From Desulfobacterales bacterium C00003060 (GTDB lineage: Bacteria > Desulfobacterota > Desulfobacteria > Desulfobacterales > C00003060): a stretch of DNA of 6,264 nt. The stretch spans positions 1-6,264 of the forward strand of contig MAXP01000089.1 of NCBI GenBank assembly GCA_001751085.1, written 5' to 3'. How positions within the stretch are numbered: position 1 is the first letter of the stretch; each line of letters starts with the position of its first letter. The position numbers were made by a program, and so were the translations under genes. Below, piece after piece: positions 1 through 6,121 of the stretch. The notes below the pieces were generated by a model. The model searched no databases and was not told where the DNA came from. It saw only the letters and a list, made by a program, of their open reading frames with translations.

Positions 1-18
1 TAGGATCTTGCCCTTCAT
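1..18 (-). CDS. Possible start of a further minus-strand gene, cut by the window edge
   Basis: An ATG at 16-18 opens the frame M-K-G-K-I-L to the window end. GAGG (27-30) sits 8 nt upstream, which is a normal geometry. It lies beyond the dsr terminator, so it would be a separate transcription unit, but I found no convincing promoter between 30 and 164. Six codons are too few to name a product; the call rests on the ribosome binding site alone. Confidence 0.3.
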
Positions 19-164
19 GCAAAAAACCTCATTTCTGCCACCCATATCACCGGCAGTCAAATTTCAAACTTAAAACCGGAAACAACAAGAAGATATAGAT
101 CCCTTACCTAATTTCAAAGCAACTTCTCAAAAAATTCGGGTGCGCTTAGACTTGAGGTCTGAAA

Positions 165-212
165 GAAAACGAAAAAACAAAAGGGCTCATTCCACCATGG
201 AATGAGCCCTTT
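165..212 (-). terminator. Intrinsic terminator of the dsr operon
   Basis: On the minus strand a perfect 14-bp stem, AAAGGGCTCATTCC with GGAATGAGCCCTTT (180-193 against 199-212), closes a 5-nt loop. It is followed at once by a T-rich run (TGTTTTTTCGTTTTC). It starts 35 nt after the dsrP stop. Stem length, GC core and T-tract make it a convincing rho-independent terminator. The stem also has A residues on its left flank, but the plus strand shows no comparable T-run, so it works mainly on the minus strand. Confidence 0.93.
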
Positions 213-247
213 ATACATGCGTCGCATATAGAAAGAAAATATATCCC

Positions 248-1408
248 CTATGCCTGCTGCATCTCCTCCTTCACGGATATCGCCACCTTGTAAAGGGTTG
301 TAAGGATAAAAAATCCAGTGGCCCACACCCCTAAGGTAATGAGAATCTCAGGCACCGTGGCGCTATACTCTGTAATCGTATTAAAGGGATTCGGTATGAA
401 TCCGCCAATGACCAAACCCACTCCTTTATCGATCCATGTGGCAATAAATACACAGATGCAGGCGACTACCAAGACATCCTCTGCCCTGCGGGCAGCCGGA
501 ACAATCAGCAGGATAATGGAAACCACTGCAAAAGCGGCTGAAACCCACATCCACGGAACAAGTGCGCCATGTCCATCTATGCCGGAAAACAGGTACACGA
601 TGGTATGCATATGACCCGGTATCTGACTGTAGAACGCCGTGAACACCTCAAGCAGGAAGAAAAACACATTCAGGATCATAGCATACGTGACAATCCCTGC
701 CAGGGTCCGAATCTGTTCCTTGCCGGGATCAAATTTTGTAGTCTTCCTCACGATTAGGCAGAACAGGATAAGAAGCGCGGGACCGGCAGCAAAAGCTGAA
801 GACAGAAAACGAGCTGCCATGATTGCAGTCAGCCAGAAATGCCTCCCCGGCAAACCCGCGTACAGGAAAGCCGTGACAGTGTGTATGCTGATTGCCCACG
901 GGATGGAAAGGTAAATGAAAGGCTTGATCCACCCGGGAGGCGCTGAGCCTTTTCGCTCTGCAGTAAGCACGTTCCAGCCAATAACGATATTAAGCAACAG
1001 ATACCCATTCAGGACGATCATGTCCCAGAAAAGGATTGACCTCGGTGTAGGGTGCAAGATGACATTAAGCGCCCGAGTCGGATTTCCAAGATCCGCCAGA
1101 ATAAACAACAAACACATCACAACCGCAGCAACACCCAGAAACTCAGCCAATATGGTAATGCGGGCAAACGGTTTGTAGTGATGAATATAATAAGGCAGGA
1201 CGACCATAACAGCGGCCGCGGCCACTCCAACAAGGAAGGTAAACTGGGCGATATATACCCCCCAGGAGATGTCCCTGCTCATCCCGGTCAGGCCCAACCC
1301 GAAGCGCAACTGCCAGAGCCACATAATAAACCCTACGCCCATGACACCGAGCAAGCATCCAACCCATATCCAATATTTCCGCCCCCCAACGAACGCTTTC
1401 TCAAGCAT
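248..1408 (-). CDS. dsrP: DsrP, NrfD-like quinone-interacting membrane subunit
   Basis: Polytopic membrane protein of 386 residues of the NrfD/PsrC family, which anchors DsrO and exchanges electrons with the menaquinone pool without binding heme. About ten hydrophobic segments can be drawn: 12-33, 48-73, 87-105, 126-148, 167-185, 196-219, 236-258, 285-303, 313-335 and 353-375. Family-like features are GLTGMSRDISWGVYIAQFTF (39-58) at the second helix, the polar loop ADLGNPTRALNVILHP (105-120), SIPWAISIHTVTAFLY (168-183), and charged or polar residues near helix ends such as E254, D326 and K328 that could line a quinone or proton path. The ATG at 1408 has GAGAGGTG 4 nt upstream. It is the last gene of the operon: its TAG stop is followed after 35 nt by a strong terminator. 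HmcC/NrfD-type proteins are the alternative family members, but the dsrMKJO neighbours settle the name. Confidence 0.94.
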   Translation of the reverse strand: MLEKAFVGGRKYWIWVGCLLGVMGVGFIMWLWQLRFGLGLTGMSRDISWGVYIAQFTFLVGVAAAAVMVVLPYYIHHYKPFARITILAEFLGVAAVVMCLLFILADLGNPTRALNVILHPTPRSILFWDMIVLNGYLLLNIVIGWNVLTAERKGSAPPGWIKPFIYLSIPWAISIHTVTAFLYAGLPGRHFWLTAIMAARFLSSAFAAGPALLILFCLIVRKTTKFDPGKEQIRTLAGIVTYAMILNVFFFLLEVFTAFYSQIPGHMHTIVYLFSGIDGHGALVPWMWVSAAFAVVSIILLIVPAARRAEDVLVVACICVFIATWIDKGVGLVIGGFIPNPFNTITEYSATVPEILITLGVWATGFFILTTLYKVAISVKEEMQQA

Positions 1409-1418
1409 AGTTCACCTC

Positions 1419-2261
1419 TCAGACTACATAAAATACGTTTGGACTCGTTCCAAGTTCTGGTTTACGCCGAAGGGTGTAACTGGAACGTAACAATTGCCTT
1501 AGTTCAGAATCAGGGTCATCAACATCCCCAAATACCAGTGGAGGCTCCGTGCCCTTCTTTTTAGCCATCTCCTGGCAGATTTCAACGCAAGCAGGGATCT
1601 TCCCTTTGGCAAGCCTTTCTGCGCAAAAATTACACTTTTCCACGACCCCTTTCATCCTTGTCGGATATTCAGGGTTTTCATCTTCCTCTTTCAGGTACTT
1701 CCTTGGATCTACCCAATTGAAGCTCCTCGACCCGTATGGGCACGCCGCCATGCAAAACCGGCAACCAATACAGCGATGCATGTCCATCAAGACTATGCCG
1801 TCCGACTCCCTCTTAAAGGTTGCCTGTGTCGGACACACCCTACAGCAAGGGGCATTGACGCAGTGGTTACACATGAGCAGGAAGGGTAGCTTCTTCAAAC
1901 CTTCCTCTATGTGCTCATGTTCCTGGCTCGTGAAGGCATGCTTAAATTCGTCGGGCCAGATCCACTTGACCTCATGCTTTGGATTATCGATTTTCGGAAC
2001 ATTGTGAATCCGATGGCAGACTTCCATGCAGGCATTTGCCATCTCATCATCCAGGAGTCTTACATTCACAGCCATGCCCCAACGTTTTGCGGTCAGGGCC
2101 TCTCTTGCTACAGTCCCCGCCGGCTTGTGAAAAAAATGCAGGAGTGTTTCTGATATGGTGAAGCCTAACCCGTCCTCTGCAAGCACCTGAGCAGGCACGG
2201 CCCCCAGTCCCAATACGGACACCCCGGCAATCTTCATGAATTTTCTTCTGTTCACGCCCAT
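1419..2261 (-). CDS. dsrO: DsrO, Tat-exported periplasmic ferredoxin-like iron-sulfur subunit
   Basis: Periplasmic electron-transfer protein of 280 residues, thought to connect cytochrome DsrJ with the quinone-interacting protein DsrP. The N-terminus is a clear Tat signal: NRRKFMK at 4-10, a hydrophobic stretch at about 11-24, and a possible cleavage site after A28 (VLA-ED). Cysteine groups for [4Fe-4S] clusters are C131/C134/C139/C143 followed by P, C164/C167/C170/C174 followed by P, and C210/C213/C225/C229. Another pair, C78 and C82, precedes them. C140 adds an extra cysteine next to C139. This arrangement fits the three clusters usually predicted for DsrO and the wider NrfC/DmsB family. 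The ATG at 2261 has AAGGAG 8 nt upstream. The stop is 10 nt before the dsrP start, so the two are tightly coupled. NrfC or HmcB-like proteins are relatives; position between dsrJ and dsrP decides the name. Confidence 0.95.
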   Translation of the reverse strand: MGVNRRKFMKIAGVSVLGLGAVPAQVLAEDGLGFTISETLLHFFHKPAGTVAREALTAKRWGMAVNVRLLDDEMANACMEVCHRIHNVPKIDNPKHEVKWIWPDEFKHAFTSQEHEHIEEGLKKLPFLLMCNHCVNAPCCRVCPTQATFKRESDGIVLMDMHRCIGCRFCMAACPYGSRSFNWVDPRKYLKEEDENPEYPTRMKGVVEKCNFCAERLAKGKIPACVEICQEMAKKKGTEPPLVFGDVDDPDSELRQLLRSSYTLRRKPELGTSPNVFYVV

Positions 2262-2283
2262 CAGTTCTTCTCCTTAAGGTAGG

Positions 2284-2694
2284 TTACTCCTCCTTGGGTT
2301 TCACCTCTTTAGGTTTCTCCTCCTTAGGCGGAATATGACAATCCCAACAATATGGCACTACCGCAGTATAATTGTGACATTGGTCGCAGAATTCAGTCTT
2401 CTTGGAATGACAGTCCGGGCTCATGCACGTATTCTGCAGGCTCATATCATACTTAACACCATTGAAACCGATATAAGATCTCTTGGCTGCACGGACAGTC
2501 GAATCTCGCCACAGGTCCAACAACTGCATGTGTTTGGTCTTCATATAAGCCTTCGGCTCAACGCACTGCTTTTCCTTGGTAGGCAGTTTAGGGTCCGCCT
2601 TTGTAACAGCCCTTCCCAAATTGTACCAAAACGGAAATGTCAGTAAAGCAAGACCAATGACAACGCCGGTGATGATTTTACCTCCGTCATACAT
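2284..2694 (-). CDS. dsrJ: DsrJ, membrane-anchored periplasmic triheme cytochrome c
   Basis: Small cytochrome of 136 residues, the multiheme electron carrier of the JOP module. An uncleaved signal anchor is likely at about 6-26, preceded by a short positively charged end. Three c-type heme sites follow: C90-x4-C95-H96, C103-x2-C106-H107 and C116-x2-C119-H120. C44 in QCVEPKAYM, with KHMQLLDLWR just after it, matches the conserved region that supplies the cysteine ligand of the unusual His/Cys heme in characterised DsrJ. The first site is CX4CH rather than CXXCH. The end (about 123-136) is a lysine/glutamate/proline-rich tail. The frame is open upstream to 2868, but that extension lies inside dsrK and does not look like a signal peptide. 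The ATG at 2694 gives a normal anchor, has AAGGGGGG 9 nt upstream, and overlaps the dsrK stop by 8 nt. The stop is 22 nt before dsrO. Confidence 0.92.
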   Translation of the reverse strand: MYDGGKIITGVVIGLALLTFPFWYNLGRAVTKADPKLPTKEKQCVEPKAYMKTKHMQLLDLWRDSTVRAAKRSYIGFNGVKYDMSLQNTCMSPDCHSKKTEFCDQCHNYTAVVPYCWDCHIPPKEEKPKEVKPKEE

Positions 2695-4303
2695 CCTCAG
2701 TGTCCCCCCTTCCTGGAAGAGGATTATTACGCAAATCCACTGTCTTTTCCTTTTCCCCTTCCAACACCATGGCATTTGCCACCATCTCGCAAACGCCAGT
2801 GACATCCACCTCGGGTACCCAGTATTCCATGAGGGCCGGAAACACGGCCCTGTCAATGGCACACACACAGGAAAGCATGTTCACCCCGTATTGCTCGTGA
2901 ACGTGCTTAACGGCATTCGCCCTGGGGAGCCCACCTCTAAACCTCAGCTCCATGTCCTCCCCTGCATTCAAGCCAGCCCCGCCCCCACAGCAAAAGGTCT
3001 GCTCTCTGGTAGTGCCATGCGGCATCTCATAAAAATTATTGCACACACTTTTTATGACATACCGTGGCTCCTCAAGAAGCCCCATACCCCGTGCAGGGTT
3101 ACAGGAGTCATGATAGGTGACCTTTAGCTGATCGTTTCTGCTGGGATCCAATTTCAACTTCTTGTTCTTAATGGTATCCGCCAAGAACTCCATGATATGA
3201 GTCATCTTTGTTGATTTTGCGTTCTCAAAGACCGTACCGGTAAGCGGATTCTCAGGCACCTCAAGGTGATCGGCAGGACCATTAAACGTGTCCATGTATT
3301 GGTTAACCACCCGCCACATGTGCCCGCATTCTCCGCCAAGGATCCATTTTACGCCGAGACGCTTCGCCTCCATGTACATCTTGGCATTGAGCCTCTTTGC
3401 CATCTCATGCGAGGTGAAATAACCGAAATTCCCACCTTCAGAGGCGTATGTACTCCAGGTGATGTCAAGCCCAAGCTCGTGGAAGAGCATGATATATCCC
3501 ATGCATGTCCACGTACCTGGATCGGCAAAGACGTCACCAGAGGGGGTAATGAACAGGATCTCAGCCCCTTTTCTGTTGAAACTCGGGTCACACCGAACGC
3601 CTGTTACATCCTCTATCTCGTCCACGAAGAACTCGATCATCTCCTTGTAGGCATGGGGCTGTATGCCCAGATGATTACCAGTCCTGTAACAAAAGGCCAC
3701 AGGGGCTGCAATCCAGTCGATATTGAGACCCAGTAGATTTGTCAGCTCCCTGCCGATAATGGTAGTCTCGGCCATATCTATGCCGTACGGGCAAAAAATG
3801 GAACAACGACGACACTCGGTGCATTGGTACAGGTAGTACCACCACTCCTTTATGCGGTCGTAGTTCAGGTCTCTTCCTCCGGCAAACACACCGAAAACCT
3901 TTCCTGACGCAGTGAAGTTCCTTCGGTATATGGACCTCAGAAGCTCTGCCCTCATAACCGGCATATTCTTGGGATCTGCGGAGCCGATAAAAAAGTGGCA
4001 TTTGTCGGCACAGGCCCCGCATCTTACACAGATATCCATGAAGAGCTGGAAGCTTCGGAACCTCTCAAGCCTGTCCTCAAACCCCTCCATGACAATCTGT
4101 TTCCAGTCTTTCGGCAGCTTCCAGTCCTCATCCATTGCCGACCACTGCCTTGGGTTGGGAAAGTCAACAACCTCAAGGCGTGCCGGCTCACACGCATGGC
4201 AATGCATGCCCGGCTTGATCTCAACAGGGATGTTCATCCACCCCCTTACAGGGGGTCTGTGATCGATCTTTAACAGATCTTCAGGTTTTATTTCTTCTGC
4301 CAT
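2687..4303 (-). CDS. dsrK: DsrK, HdrD-like iron-sulfur catalytic subunit of the DsrMKJOP complex
   Basis: Cytoplasmic iron-sulfur protein of 538 residues, related to HdrD of heterodisulfide reductase. In the accepted model it takes electrons from DsrM and reduces a disulfide/trisulfide partner, probably DsrC. Two classic [4Fe-4S] motifs are visible: C92-x2-C95-x2-C98-x3-C102 and C161-x2-C164-x2-C167-x3-C171-P. The C-terminal half carries the CCG-type region for the unusual catalytic cluster: C326 in GGECGHMWR, C401 in HDSCNPARG, C438-C439 in CCGGGAG, then C479 and C481. The last pair reads C-V-C, not the C-x2-C of the general CCG pattern. The N-terminus carries an extra CHAC pair (C35, C38). 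No transmembrane segment is evident, so it should be held by DsrM. The ATG at 4303 has AAGGAG 5 nt upstream. The 3' end overlaps the dsrJ start by 8 nt, suggesting translational coupling. Confidence 0.95.
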   Translation of the reverse strand: MAEEIKPEDLLKIDHRPPVRGWMNIPVEIKPGMHCHACEPARLEVVDFPNPRQWSAMDEDWKLPKDWKQIVMEGFEDRLERFRSFQLFMDICVRCGACADKCHFFIGSADPKNMPVMRAELLRSIYRRNFTASGKVFGVFAGGRDLNYDRIKEWWYYLYQCTECRRCSIFCPYGIDMAETTIIGRELTNLLGLNIDWIAAPVAFCYRTGNHLGIQPHAYKEMIEFFVDEIEDVTGVRCDPSFNRKGAEILFITPSGDVFADPGTWTCMGYIMLFHELGLDITWSTYASEGGNFGYFTSHEMAKRLNAKMYMEAKRLGVKWILGGECGHMWRVVNQYMDTFNGPADHLEVPENPLTGTVFENAKSTKMTHIMEFLADTIKNKKLKLDPSRNDQLKVTYHDSCNPARGMGLLEEPRYVIKSVCNNFYEMPHGTTREQTFCCGGGAGLNAGEDMELRFRGGLPRANAVKHVHEQYGVNMLSCVCAIDRAVFPALMEYWVPEVDVTGVCEMVANAMVLEGEKEKTVDLRNNPLPGRGDTEDV

Positions 4304-4322
4304 GATAACTCCTTTTCAAGAA

Positions 4323-5336
4323 CTACTCTTTGTCCAGTGGCAATCCGGCGTCTCTCATCTTCTCTCTGAAGTCGTCCTCATAGGCCTCGTAGGTGTGAAC
4401 CTTTACAGGGTAATCCCAGGGATTGATGTGCCTGACCATCCGATTATTGTTCGACAGGTTTCGAGTGGGACTCAGAAACACACCCGCCATATGTGACAGC
4501 TTACTAAACGGTAGGTAGGCAAATAGCACACTCACAAGAAACAAGTGGATGTAAAAAAGCGAACTCACCCCTTCCGGCACTACAGGGTTAAAATGGATCA
4601 ACCCCATGGTTAATTCCTTGATGCTGACCACATCCGTCTTGAGCACATACCGCATCAGGATGCCTGTCGTGAGCAAGCCCAGGATGAGAAATAGAGGAAA
4701 GTAGTCTGCCGGAAGAGATATAAAGCGTAGCTTGGCATCAAGCACTCTTCGCAGAAGCAGATACGTCACTGCTGCCCCAAGCAAGAAGCCGCTTTGATAG
4801 AGGGTGGGGAGAAAGATCTGAAAAAAACCGTCAATGTTTTCAGTGACCTTGACAAACAGAGGCAGGGGGTCCGTGAAAAACCGGAGATGTCTTATTAGAA
4901 CGATAAGAAAGGAATAGTGAAACACGATGGCTCCAAGCCAAAGCCACTTGGCCGACGTATATTTAACGTATTGGCCATCCCCAAATTGTAGCTTTAGATT
5001 CCTGAAGAGAGAACGGAAACAGACGACTTCAAGGAACATCCTACCGACAACGCCAAGCATGTTGGACGGGTTATCCAGTTTGTCCACATAAGTCCTCTTG
5101 ATCCAAGGCAAGGTTTTCTGCTGCCCGCACGTCGAAGGAATCCGGAACGGCACGGGGCATTTTCCCCACTTCACAACTCGGTAAACGATGCCTACAAAAA
5201 AGGTAATCACGGCAAGGTATGGGATAATCACCCCAAAAAGCACATCCAGGTGTGCCGCCCACACGCCCAGGAAAGCAATTACTACAAGCCCAAAAACTGC
5301 CAAGAAGGAAACTGTGAGACTCAGTATGATATTCAT
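4323..5336 (-). CDS. dsrM: DsrM, diheme cytochrome b membrane subunit of the DsrMKJOP complex
   Basis: Integral membrane protein of 337 residues, NarI-like, which in the known complex binds two b hemes, oxidises menaquinol and passes electrons to DsrK. Hydrophobic segments lie at about 3-25, 31-53, 131-153, 180-196, 211-230 and 258-277. Candidate heme ligands are H140 and H150 in one helix and H264 and H282 in another. Their spacings of 10 and 18 match those of the four heme ligands of E. coli NarI (56/66 and 187/205). The segment FRIPSTCGQQKTLPWIK (64-80) in the loop after helix 2 is of the type I associate with DsrM of sulfate reducers. The C-terminus (about 300-337) is polar and probably cytoplasmic, where it would contact DsrK. 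The ATG at 5336 has GAGGG 8 nt upstream; the stop is 19 nt before dsrK. HmeC/HdrE-like proteins are the alternative, but the following genes fix it as DsrM. Confidence 0.95.
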   Translation of the reverse strand: MNIILSLTVSFLAVFGLVVIAFLGVWAAHLDVLFGVIIPYLAVITFFVGIVYRVVKWGKCPVPFRIPSTCGQQKTLPWIKRTYVDKLDNPSNMLGVVGRMFLEVVCFRSLFRNLKLQFGDGQYVKYTSAKWLWLGAIVFHYSFLIVLIRHLRFFTDPLPLFVKVTENIDGFFQIFLPTLYQSGFLLGAAVTYLLLRRVLDAKLRFISLPADYFPLFLILGLLTTGILMRYVLKTDVVSIKELTMGLIHFNPVVPEGVSSLFYIHLFLVSVLFAYLPFSKLSHMAGVFLSPTRNLSNNNRMVRHINPWDYPVKVHTYEAYEDDFREKMRDAGLPLDKE

Positions 5337-5369
5337 TTAGTATTCCCTCGCTTCCGTGTTAAGTTATCG

Positions 5370-5915
5370 TCAATTTGCCTGAACCTGTTTAGGATCCCCT
5401 TTAACATCTGGCAGATCATATCCGAGACCCCCCATCTTTAGTAATTTAGACGCCCGATTCCTTACCTCATTGACCCTGATGTCAAAGACCTTCTGCCTGC
5501 ATTGCGCGTAAATATCAAAGCAGAGCAGAGCCATGCCATCTATCCTGGACTCCAATGTCACCCACTCTTCAGAATGACCATTCTCCAAGAGTCGACTTCC
5601 CACTTCCTCTCTAATCACGTCCTTTAGACCGAACACAAAAGCGACGGCCCCAGAAGGAGAAAAATCCTGAATAGCCCTCACCCTCATGATTTTGTCGAAA
5701 AAACGCGACATGTTCTTAGGTTCGGTCCCATGCAGGAATTCATCAAATATGGACTCCATCGCCTCAGAAATCGTACTACCCACTGGATTCCCGAATTGAT
5801 CTTCCTTCTTCCTCAGCATGGATTGGGCTTCTTCAGGGTATGACCTCAGTATTATGTCGCACCATTGTTTCAAAATATTAGATCTTTTCTCCAGCAGGAG
5901 ATTCATTAGACTCAT
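5370..5915 (-). CDS. RsbRD N-terminal-domain protein (stand-alone), first gene of the dsr operon
   Basis: Predicted soluble, all-helical cytoplasmic protein of 181 residues resembling the N-terminal, globin-fold sensory domain of RsbR/RsbRD stressosome co-antagonists. Supporting signs are the opening NLLLEKRSNILKQW, the DQFGNPVGSTI segment (39-49) and the FSPSGAVAFVFGLK segment (85-98), which I recognise from this family. The chain ends soon after the domain, so the STAS domain of true RsbR proteins is absent. I see no signal peptide or membrane segment. I chose the ATG at 5915 because GAGGA (5925-5929) lies 9 nt upstream; a TTG at 5924 would sit directly against that site, and an ATG at 5906 has none. 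The stop is 33 nt before dsrM, so it is very likely co-transcribed with it. Homologues next to dsrM are known in sulfate reducers. A sensing or regulatory role is inferred from the domain; ligand and partner cannot be read. Family call fairly sure, function unknown. Confidence 0.8.
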   Translation of the reverse strand: MSLMNLLLEKRSNILKQWCDIILRSYPEEAQSMLRKKEDQFGNPVGSTISEAMESIFDEFLHGTEPKNMSRFFDKIMRVRAIQDFSPSGAVAFVFGLKDVIREEVGSRLLENGHSEEWVTLESRIDGMALLCFDIYAQCRQKVFDIRVNEVRNRASKLLKMGGLGYDLPDVKGDPKQVQAN

Positions 5916-5924
5916 AGAGTGCAA

Positions 5925-5929
5925 TCCTC
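5925..5929 (-). promoter_or_regulatory. Ribosome binding site that decides the start of the first gene
   Basis: GAGGA on the minus strand, 9 nt before the ATG at 5915. It touches the in-frame TTG at 5924 directly, which rules that codon out as a sensible start, and lies too far (18 nt) from the ATG at 5906. Confidence 0.65.
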
Positions 5930-5988
5930 AAAGTGCCTTAGGGAAGGCGGGACAAAAAAATAGATGGGACGCAAACAATTGAGTAGAG

Positions 5989-6017
5989 TTCATACACAAA
6001 TTGATCTTGTTTGTCAA
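5989..6017 (-). promoter_or_regulatory. Sigma70-type promoter of the rsbRD_N-dsrMKJOP operon
   Basis: Reading the minus strand, a perfect -35 box TTGACA (6012-6017) is followed by a 17-nt spacer and a -10-like TATGAA (5989-5994, 4 of 6 matches to TATAAT). Transcription would start near 5982, giving a leader of roughly 67 nt before the ATG at 5915. The next good candidate upstream was not found, and the spacing is ideal. It is predicted from sequence only. Confidence 0.7.
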
Positions 6018-6020
6018 GAT
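6004..6020. promoter_or_regulatory. Perfect inverted repeat over the -35 box, candidate operator
   Basis: ATCTTG (6004-6009), a 5-nt centre TTTGT, then CAAGAT (6015-6020): a perfect 6-bp inverted repeat that covers the -35 hexamer. A bound dimeric regulator here would block or modulate RNA polymerase. It can also be read as TTGA-N9-TCAA (6001-6017), loosely like a CRP/FNR-family half-site pair but with the wrong spacing for the usual 14-16 bp sites. The regulator is unknown and chance occurrence is possible in this AT-rich stretch. Confidence 0.35.
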
Positions 6021-6046
6021 AAAAAAACGGCCATTTTCGATCGCCG
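6021..6046 (-). terminator. Weak terminator-like hairpin just upstream of the operon promoter
   Basis: On the minus strand CGGC-G-AT, a CGAAA loop, then AT-G-GCCG (6028-6046; one G-G mismatch) is followed by seven T residues (6021-6027). The stem is short, but the T-run is good. It may stop transcripts arriving from an upstream gene before the operon promoter begins. The T-run could equally act as an A/T-rich upstream element of the promoter, whose -35 box starts 4 nt further on. Confidence 0.4.
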
Positions 6047-6083
6047 GCTTACCGGAAGTTTAGCCATAACGGGGCGTTTTAGC

Positions 6084-6115
6084 GGGGACGATTCGACAAT
6101 GGATTATCCGTCCCC
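6084..6115. repeat. Inverted repeat, 7-bp arms
   Basis: GGGGACG (6084-6090) and CGTCCCC (6109-6115) form a perfect 7-bp GC-rich stem around an 18-nt interior that itself contains the small palindrome GGATTATCC (6101-6109). No T-run follows on either strand, so it is not a standard terminator. Confidence 0.5.
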
Positions 6116-6121
6116 AAGGCC

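Noticed and set aside
55..60. TTGACT as a -35 box for a gene starting at 18
   Set aside because: The matching -10 position reads CAGAAA (3 of 6), and the transcript would begin inside or after the ribosome binding site.
217..227. ATGCG-T-CGCAT small palindrome between dsrP and the terminator
   Set aside because: Only 5-bp arms with a 1-nt centre; likely chance, and no functional reading is supported.
114..326. 70-codon minus-strand open frame across the terminator
   Set aside because: It overlaps the end of dsrP in another frame and contains the terminator hairpin and T-run; no domain is visible.
1052..1564. 170-codon plus-strand open frame opposite dsrP/dsrO
   Set aside because: Antisense shadow of two well-supported genes; proline/histidine-rich composition without any domain.
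2695..2868. A 58-codon upstream extension of the dsrJ frame starting at 2868
   Set aside because: It lies inside dsrK in another frame, has no signal-peptide character, and the ATG at 2694 with its ribosome binding site and anchor helix explains the protein better.
2576..3127. 183-codon plus-strand open frame opposite dsrJ/dsrK
   Set aside because: Antisense shadow of strongly identified genes; no recognisable motif.
5982..6020. Rex or HcpR/FNR-type binding site at the promoter
   Set aside because: The TTGA-N9-TCAA spacing is too long for the FNR/HcpR-type sites I can recall, and the TTGTG-N-CACAA pattern of Rex is absent. Only a generic palindrome can be claimed.
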